From positions 45,150,342 to 45,214,341 of the forward strand of contig CM055066.1 of the NCBI GenBank assembly GCA_029204045.2: a stretch of 64,000 nucleotides of DNA. The letters are read 5' to 3'. Each line of letters opens with the position of its first letter. The stretch's first letter is position 1. The DNA comes from Tillandsia leiboldiana (taxonomy: Eukaryota > Streptophyta > Magnoliopsida > Poales > Bromeliaceae). This document shows positions 10,922 through 22,029 of the stretch, piece by piece. Made by a program: the position numbers and the translations under genes. The notes below the pieces were generated by a model, which searched no databases, had not been told where the DNA came from, and was given only the letters and a program-made list of their open reading frames with translations.

Positions 10922-13900
10922 TGTGAGGACCTGGATCCCCACGACAAGATTACTGGTTGACCAGCAGCTCCTGGTGGCCTATGTGGCGTGTCGGTGGTAT
11001 TTGTGCACCTATTGGACACTAATGATGGACTCGGTGTGTGTAGTGGATCACGATAGTAGTCTGTTGACCCCGTCGGATGCTTAGAAGTGGTTTCGCGCGC
11101 TATGGATATTAAAATTGGACTCGGTGCTAAGTTTGGACCAAGGAACACCTTTCCGGATGCCTTCGGCAATTTTTAGAGTTGGAATTTGGCAAAATGGACT
11201 TCGGATTTGGATTCAGCGCGCGAAAACGATGAAAATGGACTATTCACTTGCATTTTTCGGAGTCCGGATGATTCGGCACGTTTTTCGAGGCAAGGGTACT
11301 ATTCCGTCCGGCGGCAGTGGCGGCGGGCAGCGGCGGCTGGCGGAGGAGCGCGGCGGCGGGGTGAGGCACAGCCGCTCGGTCCACTGGGCGAGGCGTGCAC
11401 CGGGGGCTTGGAAGCGTGGCGGCCCCGGAGTGGCGGGCACACGAGCGCGCAGTCTACGGGGAGTGCGGCCTAGTGCATGGACCGGGCGGGGCCACGTGGA
11501 GGCCACTGATTGGCCGGTCAACGTGCACGCGGTCCACAGAACAGGTGCAGGCCGCCTCGGGGCGCGTGTGTGCATGGTGGGAGGCGGCGGCGCAGGCGCG
11601 CACGTGGGCGCGGTCGGGGGCTGAGTGCGGTCCACGCGTCGACATCTCCGCGCGCCACGTGTCGAGCAGCGGATGGCCGGTGTGGCTGTCCGCTGTTCGG
11701 GTGCGTCGTGGCAGGCCATGGGTGTTTCGGGCGGCTACAGTGTTGGGCCTGGCCCAACACTGTTCACGCCCGATTCTGCCTGCGCCCGAAAATTTCGGCC
11801 CAAAGCCCATTTTCGGGATTTTTCGGGTGGGCCTATAAATAGGCCCTTTGCACTGCCCTTTTCGGGCTTTTCCCGAGCTCTCCAGCCTGAGGGCCCTTCA
11901 CCAAATTTGTTTCTCACCTTGTCGCGCATCTTGTGGAGGAAGCTCGGAATTTTTGGAAGGCGCGGCGTCGACGACTTCGGCATCGTGGCACAGAGTGACA
12001 TATTTTCATCGGAGGGCCGTTATCGTCGCAGTTTGGTATGAGAGGTCCACAGAGCCACCCCGATAATACTTTCGGATGATTTTAGCGGCATCGGATTCAT
12101 GAGAGGTAGATCTACAATTCTTGTATTGTCCACTTTTCCCAGATTTGAGCTCTGTTTGGGGTTCCGGGTACGTTTTTACCCCTCCTTGCCGCTGATGGAA
12201 ATTCTGGACAACACCATCTTGCCGGATTTTTATCTCCGCAACCGGGCATCGGATGGAGATGAGCCATTGGACATTTTTCATCTACTCGACACGAGGATTG
12301 CCACAGTATTTTTCTTGGATTTTTCTGAGGCTTGACCGGAGGTATACTTTTCTCCTTTTATCTGTACAAGAGTTTACAGATGTGTGGTTGTGTGTTTGTG
12401 AGCGCCCTGTATTGTGGAATTTGTAACTCGGCCTACGGGGCTCGGAATTTGACGTGCAGGTACTCGTTTCGAAGGTATCGACGCGATGATCTTGACAGTA
12501 TTTATTTTGGAATTTTCTGAGTTCTCGCTGTAGGTGAAATAATTACATCTTTGGGACTGATTTTCAGACTGTGTGTACTTGGTTAAATTTTGGAATAAAA
12601 GTGTAATGTTGGGCCTTATTGTTGTACCCAGGGGTGTTTGCAAGTGTTGCTGGACCCGTTGGATCTGCAGATTTTGATTTCGGGGTAATTTCAGCTGTTT
12701 GGAGTCGAGGCTTTCGCGACGTGCACCGAGGATGCAGTTTCGGCAGAATTTGGACTGTGAGCGTCTGCACACTTCACCGACTTCAGGTTTGCCTTGGTTT
12801 AAGTGCTTCAGGTGGGTAAGCTTAATATTGATAAGGTTTTATATTCTGGTGAATGTAAATGCATTTGTGGGGATGTCACCCCTTTATGACTGACATCAGG
12901 CAAAATGGATGTACAACCGATATGAGCGAGAGGTAAGCAAGGAATAGCTTACTTGGGGGAGTGTGGCATACCATAGTAGGAATATTTTAGCATGCTTTGA
13001 TAATATATGTTTCACCCACTTCTATCGTTTCTGAGGACAAAAGCATGCTTGTATGGTCATGTAGTCAGGCCATCTTTTACTGCTGCACTACTTATTGGAA
13101 CTTTACTTAGGAGAAACCATGCTTTTCCTTTCTCCTTCTTTGTTAGTCAAGTGGTCAGTGTTGCTCGGGTTCGAGCAGGGGTCTGGGTAGTGTAGTCGGG
13201 ACTTGGTGTCTGGTACAGGTTGGATTAGTTGTGGGGCTTTGCGGCAACCGCGGATATTGGGCGGTTGACCGGATATTTATTTATGCACCAGATTGGGCAT
13301 CTGATTTCTCTCGTGGACAGAGTTTCCCACGTTTTGTGTGCTTTTGCATTTGATTGAGGACCGAGGCTTTCTTTAGTGGTTGGGCTTTCCCACTTTGATC
13401 AGAGTCATGATCCAGTCCTGCTTTGGTTACTTATCGCACCGGCGCGGTTATTGCCCGGGGATGCTATTACCACACCGGCGCGGTTATTGCCCGGTGATGC
13501 TTTCCTCGTGTGGGTCGCTCCCCTCGAGATCCCCTCCGGAGGCTGGGGCCAGACAGTTATTGATAGTTTTTGCTATCACATCGGCGCGGTTATTGCCCGA
13601 TGATGACGGCGGCAGCAGGCAGTACCAGTTTCACTGGTGACACTAGATTGAGTTTATTTCAGGCTTTTACTTTATTGTTGCACTCGTGTCAGGGGGACAG
13701 AGTGGAGTCTAGTAGTTTTGTTTAGACCAGTGCTAGTGTTGTCGGGAACCATTTGGGGGTTGAGGGTGGTCCCGAGGTCGTTGTGAGTTAGTCGACCGTT
13801 GTCCGAGAGGTTTGGTGATCTTGAGTTTATCCGTTCTGAGAGAGAGAGCGTGGATTTTGACTATAGCCTGCATGAGCCACTACTCGATAGCGAGTTAGTC

Positions 13901-14728
13901 CGTTTGGACGCCCTACGTAATTCCTGCCCGTCAGCGGGAGGTGGTCGTAGGTGGGGCGCAGGTTTGACAGGACCAGATGTGGCAGTCAGCTCGATTGGGT
14001 CGATTGTGCACTTCATGTGCTAGTGGTTGCATACCCTACTTTGTTTCTCCCCTCTTGAGCATTTAGACGGAGGCTTGGTAGCTGTTAGGTGACATCAGCT
14101 TTCTTGTTCAGTTCCCACTTCTTTGGCTTTATTATGTCTCTTGAGGACTTGGTGGGCAGACCGTCGGGTCTGGCGGTGGTACCCACTGAGAACTCCCTTT
14201 TGGTGTAGTTCTCACACCCTTTGGGGTTTTTCCCCTCCTTTTTCCTTCCTCTCCTTTGTTTTGCAGAGTCTTAGCGGGTGTTGCTGATTCTGCGGTTGTT
14301 GATCGAGGCGAGGGAGTCGCGAGCTAGATCCCTACCTATCGTTGGAGAGTAGCGGTACCCCTTCAGAGGAGATCCTCAGTAGATTAGTTGTTTTATTTTC
14401 CTCTTTTGAGAGACTGTTGTAGTGAGGATATATCATGTATTGAGAGACTGTACACTGATGTATTTATTGGAGATATCTCCCTGTTGAGTTTTGAGCTGTG
14501 TATATGAGGATATTGTACCATTATTATTTTGGGAGATGGACATTGTTGTATTATCTCCAGCTGTACAGTGGTTGATTTTAGTTATACAGCAGGTTTTTAT
14601 TTATAGCTCTGATATCTGTTAGCTGTAGTACTTTTCTTGCAGGTAGGACGCTTCGCCTATGCGGGTTTGGCATAGGTGGCGGATCTGTTGGCGAGCCCGG
14701 GTCGCAGTTTCGACCCCGGGGCGTGACA
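10922..14728 (+). repeat. Gypsy A 3' LTR (3.8 kb)
   Basis: Copy of the 5' LTR: starts TGTGAGGACC, ends GGGGCGTGACA; TATA box at 11834-11841, CACGTG at 11493, 11601 and 11656. Differences from the 5' LTR are scattered substitutions. No coding content. Confidence 0.92.
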
Positions 14729-14733
14729 CAAAC
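14729..14733. repeat. Right target site duplication of gypsy A (CAAAC)
   Basis: Matches 3778-3782 exactly. Confidence 0.93.
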
Positions 14734-14793
14734 CCCTCCTTCAACTTCTTCGGACCTTGCGCTCCACCGATTGCACGTCCACTGCACACGTTC

Positions 14794-14889
14794 GAATCCA
14801 CGAACGCCACTCGAATCCACGAGCACACGTTTCGAATCCACGAAACGCCTTCAACACATCGAATCCACGATGCTACGTCGAATCCACGA
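14794..14889 (-). repeat. Five GAATCCACGA units in the copia-1 LTR
   Basis: The decamer occurs at 14794, 14813, 14834, 14861 and 14880 (plus-strand starts), spaced 19-27 bp with unrelated spacers. The copia-2 LTR has an equivalent series at 51887-52060. Confidence 0.85.
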
Positions 14890-15120
14890 CACAAACTTGA
14901 TAAAAGCTTCGATGGTGATCCTTTGCTTAGATTATCAATGAAGATCCATGGGAGAAATCTCTAAGCAAAGATTAGATCAATTCGCCAAAAAATATGTCTT
15001 GAAAGAACCGTCGAATTGACCTAAAAGAGGCTAAAAGAAGAACGATAAAAACCTAGCCTCTAGGGTTGCTCCCAAGTATTTTCTTAATTAGTCGGTCGTT
15101 CTTGAGAAACCCTAAGTGTC

Positions 15121-15128
15121 TATTTATA
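15121..15128 (-). promoter_or_regulatory. Copia-1 LTR TATA box
   Basis: The minus strand reads TATAAATA in CCTATAAATAGACAC, about 590 bp from the LTR 5' end. The copia-2 counterpart is TATAATTA at 52348-52355. Confidence 0.65.
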
Positions 15129-17032
15129 GGTTAGAAACCTTTGGAAGAGGATAAGAATAAAAAACTAACCTTATCTGGAATTTTTCAGGACGACGGTCCG
15201 GACTGGAATACTGCGGTCTGGACTGTCGTAGGAAGACAGACTATTTCCAGAAAAATATACGTTCGAGGTCCGGAATGAAGATCCACGGTCCGGACTGAAA
15301 TAGGAATCCGATCCGGACTGAAACATGAATCCGATCCAGACTGAAAGTGCGCATAAACTAAACTATGTTCGGGGTCCGAACTGGATTGGTCTGATCCGGA
15401 TCCTGAACATCCAATTTGTCCAGTTTTTGATTTTTAAGCAAAGAAAACTTATCCAAGTGTTTCTAAACTACACAAATGTATTCAGATCACCAAAATTATT
15501 TAGTTAAACGTACCTGATCAATCCGAATCCATTTTCCTTAAGATTGATGTATATGATCCACAATTCTTCAACTTCAATCTTCAAGACTCAAAACACTGAG
15601 TGTCAACTTGAGCTCTTGTTGAATCTTCTCTGAGTCTTTGATTGCTGATTGACAATTTGATCACTTCAAGACTCCGACTCAACTCACGAAATATGCCAAC
15701 ACAAAAAGCCGTAACACCTCTCCCAAGGGACGGGAGGAGTGATCGGCATGTTTATTCTCTTAAGTGATTATGTTGGCTGCAGACAACATATTGCTGTGGA
15801 ACGGGTGACATGCTTTAGACTTTCGCTGGATTGGGTCGAGCGTTGTTGTGTGCTGAATTGCAGTTCTGTCGTGGTGAGCTGTGTCTCCCCGACGCTGGGT
15901 TTGACCTGTGTGCATCCTGTCACAGCAGTTGAGCCTGAGTGGTTGGTTTTGGGCCGGATATACGGATTGAGGTCAGAGAGCTCCGGACCCAGATGACAGT
16001 ATTGTTAGAGGCATATCAGCCGCGGAGGGAGCAGCTGGTTTTGGTGACACGGTTGTCGGACCACTGAGTAACCCCCTCCGTGCCAGCGTTTAGTGCCGAG
16101 GCACCGAGGCAAGGTGGATAGTTGACAGCAGAGGAGCTGTGGGGCATGTTTGATTGAGTGAGCCAGATTTGGCAGATGAACCACCCCGACTCATAAGATT
16201 GAGTTTGGAGCTTTTGGAGGCAGAGTCGTGGTTGGTGGTGATGGAGTGATCAATTGAGAGCCTCCCTGTGCTAGAGTGTTTATGCAGTTGTTGAACTGCG
16301 CGCTCCAGGTTTCGAGGGACGAGGCGCATAGGATATGTGTGTCTAGGAGTGGATTGCGCCAGAATACCTTTCAGTTTATTCAGTCCCTCCGTTACAGGTT
16401 TTGACGCCTCGTTGGAGTAGGCGTTGTGTTTGGAGCGTGGCGCTGCAGTTCCTTTGGATAGGGATCTGCCGCTAGAGGCGAGTTCTGGATATTGGCGCTT
16501 GACGCCGGGTGATGGAGGACAGATCGGCCGGCAGAGGCATTTCTGATTTCTTTTTCCTGGATAACGGGTTTTCGAGATGCCAGAGATCGGGTGGACCCCG
16601 ATGGCAGCATCAGCATCTACATCAGAGTGGCGCGGCGGTAGAATGGATTGGTTATCAGCGGAGGACCGCTTTTGTCACCCCTGTGTGAGCAGAAACAGAG
16701 ATCGTGCTCCCTATATAGATAGTCTTGATTTTTTCTTCTGGCAGACTAAGCGACGACCACTTGCATCGAGCGGACGAATATGTGCCGCCCGGTTGGAGGG
16801 CGCCACGGCAGCGGATCGGGTTGTCGCTGGTGTGATTTCATCACAGCAGTCGGAGTTAGAGCAGGTTGCATTTCCTGCATGGACTAGAGGTAGAGTCGTT
16901 ACCACATGCACTTGAGGTACAGGTTTCTGTTGTTGTTGTGCATGTGGAGGAGGCCTGTGGATTATGTCCAATGCAGTTGAGGCCGTGAGTTATACTGGCA
17001 GACTTAAAGGTAATCGTGGCAGTTCGGTGTTT

Positions 17033-17408
17033 TGACCCTGTGCTTGGGATTGGTTGGCACAGTGCCACAGGATGTTTGACTGCGGAGAGAGAGGACTTTG
17101 ACCTTCTGCGAGGCAGATAAGAGGAGGCTTGGTTGTTGAGATTGTTAGAGCATACAGGTTATAGCGAAAGTGTGAGAGGTGCTTACGGCGGCACCGAGAC
17201 TCAAGGATATCCTTGTTGCCCGTGAGGTCCCGGGTGTGAGTCCCCCTGAGCTGATGTTGATGCCGCCGGTTAGGGAGATAGAGATTGAGATTGACGCGGT
17301 TTTGGGAACCGCGCCAACCTCGACAGCACCTCGTTGGATATCGCCAATAGAGCTGAGAGAGTGGATGGCGCAGTCGCAGGATCTGATGGATCGAGGGGTC
17401 TGTTTGAC
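17033..17408 (+). pseudogene. A2 pol relic (protease end and RT linker)
   Basis: Islands of chromovirus pol: protease C-terminal motif, then the RT N-terminal linker with the PPVREIEIEID and ELREWMAQSQDLMDRG segments. The frame is cut by the gypsy B insertion at 17409, after TTTGAC. It is broken and non-functional. Confidence 0.7.
17404..17408. repeat. Left target site of gypsy B (TTGAC)
   Basis: The five bases before the B LTR. The matching right copy would lie after the rest of the B 3' LTR, outside the window; gypsy A reads TTGACCTGG at the same place, which supports this junction. Confidence 0.6.
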
Positions 17409-20400
17409 TGTAGAGTCCTGGCGTTCCAATGCCTTTGCATACATTCTTTTTATGACGGGATTGTTAGGGAGACTTTTCACTGTGTTTTCTGCAATGGACT
17501 GGCCTGGACCGCGAGTATTTTTCTACGATTGAGCTCGGAAAACGAAGGACGGCAAAGCGAACGGATTCGGATTTCGATTTACGGATCTCCCGGAAAGGGG
17601 GTCAAAGCGTTTGCCTTCGTGTGGTGCATCGGAATCCGTGCTAAGTGGCCGGCACACTTTTCGAGGTGATCGGACGGGTGTTTTTGGGTTATTTTATTTA
17701 TTTTGTTTTACCTCGACCTTCCGACTTTCCGCTTTGGGTCTTAATTAAATAGTTTTAGTTGATAAGGGGGTGTGGAAATTCGAGAATTTTTGGGCTGGTC
17801 GTCGGGGTTTGCGGGTATTTTTAGGTGGTAGAGCTCGCAAAACGGTGAACGGTGGCGCGATCGGATTTGAATTCCGACCCCGGGATCTCCCAGAAATAAT
17901 TTTTGAAGTTTTCTATCAGTTTGGGTGCATCGAAATGCGTGCCGGCAATCGGCACGTTTTCCGAGGTGATCTGGACCCCTCGTTCAGTTTCAGATGGACT
18001 AGATCTATTGACTAGGGTTTAATTTTTTAAAATCCTCTTGATATCTTTTACTTCCGATCGGGGGTGCGGGGAGAAACCCTAAACCCCTCTTTTCCTCTTT
18101 TCAAAAACAGCGTGAGAAACCGAGGCGATGAGACGAGGAGAAGGGAAGAACAAGGGAAACCCATCCCTCGTGGAGCTTTCCGTTGGAGACGAGAGGGACG
18201 ATCCACCTTTCCCCCCCTTCCTCGTAGGATCACGGTAAGCGTCGTTTCCCTCTATTGCAATTTCTGTGGGGTCGAGGTTTTGGGTGGGGGTCGTTCGGGT
18301 GTCGCACGCGTCGTGGGTTGTGGTAACGGGAAGCCGCCACCGCCGTTGTCAAACGGGAGGCCGCCGCCGCCGTTATCATGCCCACGGGGTCGTCGCCGGA
18401 GTCGCACGGGAGCAAAAACGGAGATGAAATCGCGAAACGGGAGCGAAAACGGAGAAGAAAATGAAAATGGGGCATTACTGTTCATCGCGGTACGGATGCT
18501 TCAGCCGCGGTCCACAGACCCAGGCTTGCACCCGGTGCACGCCCCGCAGCCCCGGAGGCGCAGACCCGGCGCACGAAACCGTGCGCCGGGCTGCACACTG
18601 TGCGCGGTGCACGCTCCGGGCGTGCACCCGGCGCACGCATCGGCAGCCAGAGCCGCGGACCCGGTGCACACTTTCGTGCGCCGGCCCGGCCCGCTCAGGC
18701 GCGGTGCACGGTACAGCATGCACCCGGTGCGCGCTGCAGACCCTGCGGCCGTGAGCCCGGTGCACGCTCGTGTCGTGCACCGGCCCGGCCCAGGATGCGC
18801 GGTGCACGCTTCCTGCGTTCACCCGGCGCATGCCGCGCAACTGCCGACGCTGTAAACCCGGTCCACGCGCTGCTCCGTGCACCATCCGTCAGCCGGAAGT
18901 TCGGTAGCTCCGTTTTGGCCCGTTCTTCCACCGTTTTGAGCGCCGTTTTTGCCGTTGGGATCACCATTTCCGCGGTTTCCTTGGCATGGCCACTTGGGAT
19001 CTTTTGGTCACCGTTTCGCCATGTTGGGTGCTAGTTTCACCGACGCTCTGCGCTTCGACGAAACCGTCGGTGTCGCGCCGTCGGGCCTTTTCCTCATCTC
19101 TTTCGCCGTCAGGGTCCTCTTGATTTAACCATTGACGTCCCGAGTTGGCTACCGGTTGAGAATTGGGTTTTGTCAGGTTTTCGGCTAGCGGTTTTGGGTT
19201 CCAATGGAGTTCGCGATGAAATAGTCGCGATCCGGGTGTTGGTAGCCCTGGACGTTACCGGTTTGATCTGAGTTTTCGGTTTTGTGGGTTTATTGTTATA
19301 GTGGTCGGGACCACTGATTTTACCTGAGTAGGGGAAGGTGTTAATTTGTGCTCTCGGATGTTTTAGTAGGCCGCGAGGAGTTCTGATCTGCTTAGGAGAG
19401 CCGCGGGCGCGGTCAGTTATCTTCATTCCAGGTGGGTACCCCTTAGAACATCTTTGTGCATGTCTTCCGTTATGGTTATTTATATCTTGTAAGGGGTGAC
19501 GTGGACCTCCGGGTTTAATGAACGTCGCGGTGAAAGACTGGATAAGCAGTTCGCCCCTCCAAACAACAGTAGGGTTGTTTGGAGCGTACTAGCGATGAGG
19601 ACGGTGATTGGTGTGACCAGTCGGACATCAAAAGGTGGGTTCCTCTCCCGACAGTCCTTGAGTCGGGGAACGAGAGCAATTGGTAAGAGCAAAGGTTTGA
19701 CGCGTTTATGCTTATGTTTTATTATCACTATGTTTATGGCGACTGAGGGTCGCTGTGCCCGACGATACATCATGTTCTGGGAGACAGCCGAGGCAGGTGC
19801 TCGGACTGGTTCACCGAGGTTGGTGCTCGGTCTGGTTGGCCGAGGTTGGTGCTCGGACGAGGCTCTGGTGTTACTACACGCACACCGGCGGTTTGGCCAC
19901 CGCAAGGGTGTGCTTTTTCGGAAAAGTGGTACGTTGACCCGTGTACCCCACGTGATGGTGACGTTAGGAATGGGTCCCCCGTGGGTGGGGGGTGTGAGCG
20001 GTGATGTCGAGGTGGGTGCTCGGCGGCCGAGGCAGGTGCTCGGCGGGGGTTTCCGAGGCAGGTGCTCGGTGTGGTTGCCGGGGGAGGTGCCCGGTTTGGT
20101 ATGCACAGGGTTCTTCGTTGTTTGGGTTTGCGCAAGACCCTTCTTTGTCTGGTTTGCACAGGGTTCTTCATTGTTGATTGCTCGGGTTTTTCTGTGGTTT
20201 CCCTTACTTTAGCCCTTATTGCTTTTATTATTGTTTCTGGTCACTGACTTCCCACTCCGTGACAGGTTCGACCAGGGGCGAGTGCTAGGGCGTTGGTGAG
20301 GCCGCGTGAGCGATCTTCTGGCCCTTAGAGGCTACAGATACTGTTTACTTTACCTTTTTGTTCATTTCATTACGCATCGTAGCTAGTTGTGGATCGCGAT

Positions 20401-20949
20401 ACCCCCGTGGGATCAATGTGGATGTTGGACTATTTTTATAACTCTTTTGGTTGGGTGTTTGTTCTTACTTCTTTACTTGGCCGCTTTCAAACTACAAACA
20501 AGAAACATGGAAAATGTTGCGAAAACCGTTTTAAAAATACGGGTGCCGTGTGAGCGCCGTTTTCAAATTCTGTGGATTTATGTGATTTCGAAATTAGTTT
20601 TATTAAACCTGGTGTCGGGTGGGCACCGATTTCAAACCCTGTGGTTTTATCCTTTCAAAAATAGTCGGCCCCTTTATTACTTGTGGAAATTGATTGTATG
20701 TTGTTGAAAATGATTGTATGTGATTGGCAACCGGTCTAGTGTGGTTAAAGGCATGCTTATGTGAACTTTGTAATCAGGACGCCGTGCATATACAAAGGAG
20801 ACTTTGCCCGTTTGCAGAGTGAATTTGTATATGCGGCGGGTCTGGGCACGCGCCGGGGGAGATTGGTTTCAAAAAAAAAAAATATATGTGAAATTTTGGG
20901 AGCATCGGTGGCTACCGCTCCGCGCGTAAACACCCCTCGGGGCGTGACA
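17409..20949 (+). repeat. Gypsy B 5' LTR (3.5 kb)
   Basis: Starts TGTAGAGTCCTGG, ends GGGGCGTGACA just before GATTAAGATGG and the primer site. It contains a stretch rich in GTGCAC palindromes (about 18530-18890), short repeats of gaggcaggtgctcgg and close variants (about 19785-20070), and a 3' part shared with the gypsy C LTR (from about 19875). ORFs inside are chance products of GC-rich sequence. Confidence 0.9.
18530..18890 (+). repeat. GTGCAC-rich palindromic block in the B LTR
   Basis: About nine GTGCAC hexamers in 360 bp, mostly inside ccggtgcac or gcggtgcac contexts, at irregular spacing. The same block is at about 33860-34215 (assembly copy) and about 49770-50125 (3' LTR). Confidence 0.7.
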
Positions 20950-20957
20950 GATTAAGA

Positions 20958-20969
20958 TGGTATCAGAGC
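20958..20969 (+). promoter_or_regulatory. Gypsy B primer binding site (tRNA-iMet)
   Basis: Exact TGGTATCAGAGC, eight bases after the LTR end. Confidence 0.9.
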
Positions 20970-22029
20970 AAACAACTTTAACCACAGTAGACGCTGTCCA
21001 ACATCCACGGGGTACATCATTACTAGCTACTAACCAATGAAATGATCAGGGTATAGATGCGTAGAGATGCGAGAGTGCGGGATTGTCAAGTTTGGTTTTC
21101 GGTTTGGCTCGGGTGTTGTGCTAGAGTGGTCGGGCTAATTTGGAGGTTGGGGTCGAGGCCGGCTCCCACCGGGGTCGTGATGGTTGCTATGAATCAATGG
21201 ATTAGACAACCAGCACAGGACACGGTGGGTCTGCTGACGGTGGTTGTGCCCATGCTGCGGCTGTTAGTACCGCGAAACGTTGTGTCGGCTTTCGTTTTCC
21301 CGAACCCCTTCATTTCCGCCGATGATCTGGTCATCGTTAGTAACGGTGGTGGGTAATAGTGTAACCCACCGGCGCTTGTTAGTGTGTCGGCCGTTTTGTC
21401 GGTTGTGAGTAACTGGATAGCCTTTTGTCTGGATTTGTACCTTCTGCGTCCTCGGGTGTTAGGCTACAGCGGCTAGTCGGCCGATTCGTTTTGCACCTTG
21501 GACAAGGTAGGGGTGGGAACGAGGACTCTTCCCCTACGTTTGTTACCCATAGTTCGGCTTCTTACTATAGACACTGCGATGGTTGTAGAGATCGACGTGA
21601 TGGGGATCTGTCGACTGCTTGGAGCTTTGGCACTGATCACTTTCGGCTAGGATGCCTTGTACGCAGCCCTTTCTGTGGGGCAGACCTGGTGGTAGGCCTT
21701 AGAGCTGAAGCCTAACTTTAGTTTTGACCGTCGCCTCAGTCGGACGGACCGTCGGAGCGGGTAATCCGGGACGGTGGATTTGCTCCGAGCTAGTGACTCG
21801 TGTTGGTGACGGGTGGAGGTGGACCGTGTTGGTGACGAGTGGGAGCAGTCCGTGTTGGTGATGGGTGAGTTCGTTGCTCTCCGGGGAGTTTTTCTGGTTG
21901 TTAGTAACCCAGCCTGCTTAGCTGGCACCTCTTGGAGCCTCGTGAGGGTGTTAGTGTGACCTTTCCCTTGTTGTCGGGTTAGTTGTGTTGGACTTTTAGG
22001 GGCTCTTCGGTGCGGGTTGGGAGGTATGA
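20970..22029 (+). other. Gypsy B internal region without recognisable coding
   Basis: Position expected for gag and protease. No zinc knuckle, DTG motif or long ORF. Near the 3' part (about 21795-21870) a short phrase gtgttggtgacgggtg is repeated three to four times. Confidence 0.55.

Larger units (their letters stand above)
3783..14728 (+). mobile_element. Gypsy A: non-autonomous chromovirus-like LTR retrotransposon with giant LTRs
   Basis: Complete 10.9-kb insertion: TSD CAAAC, 5' LTR 3783-7588, primer site 7596-7607, a 3.3-kb internal region with decayed pol relics, hairpin and polypurine tract 10887-10921, 3' LTR 10922-14728, TSD CAAAC. LTRs start TG and end CA. The two LTRs are nearly identical by eye (roughly 1-2% different), so the element moved fairly recently. 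Its RT, protease and integrase remnants are far too damaged to function, so its proteins must have come from another element. The pol relics resemble those of gypsy C, which points to a chromovirus (Tekay/Del-like) origin. Confidence 0.92.
1..15716 (-). mobile_element. Copia-1: gag-only SIRE-like Ty1/copia retrotransposon, interrupted by gypsy A
   Basis: Minus-strand element. Its 5' LTR is the high-coordinate one (15716 down to 3528) and is split by gypsy A at 3783-14728. Next come a primer site (3511-3525), a UBN2-type gag with a CCHC knuckle (3493 down to 1538) and non-coding DNA to the left edge. The block at about 870-1170 matches the copia-2 spacer that lies after RT/RNase H (about 55950-56200), yet here it follows gag by only a few hundred bases, so protease, integrase and RT are missing. 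The 3' LTR would lie left of the window. The right flank is A2 internal sequence, so copia-1 inserted into an A-family element; the target duplication cannot be tested because one side is outside the window. Inference: a non-autonomous element using proteins from copia-2-like relatives. Confidence 0.8.
14734..15716 (-). repeat. Copia-1 5' LTR, promoter-proximal part (U3/R side)
   Basis: Continuation of the LTR broken at 3782. On the minus strand it begins TGTTACGG at 15716, like copia-2 at 52870. It contains a TATA box at 15121-15128, repeated TCCGGA palindromes at about 15190-15400, and five GAATCCACGA units at 14794-14889. Confidence 0.87.
15717..17408 (+). mobile_element. A2: internal fragment of an older gypsy A-family element
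   Basis: Matches gypsy A from about 7707 to 9408 with perhaps 10% divergence. The left side is cut by copia-1 and the right side by gypsy B; the rest of A2 should lie beyond both edges of the window. It carries the same protease relic (DPVLGIDWHSATGC-like, about 17033-17090) and RT-linker relic (about 17179-17400: PPVREIEIEIDAVLGTAP, then RWISPIELREWM). Here the RT-linker frame is open for 117 codons, a little better kept than in A. It is the oldest layer of the nest. Confidence 0.82.

Noticed and set aside
14734..15716. Independent host promoter or gene fragment between A and A2
   Set aside because: The sequence is the second part of the copia-1 LTR, shown by the CAAAC duplication and by similarity to the copia-2 LTR.
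18064..19034. ORF of 263 codons in the B LTR with His/Ala/Pro-rich translation
   Set aside because: Runs through the GTGCAC block, is broken by single indels in the assembly copy, and has no domain. Chance frame in GC-rich LTR.
19480..20212. Overlapping ORFs of 208 and 238 codons on opposite strands in the B LTR
   Set aside because: They overlap each other and cover short LTR repeats (ggcaggtgctcgg). No protein family recognised; treated as LTR sequence.
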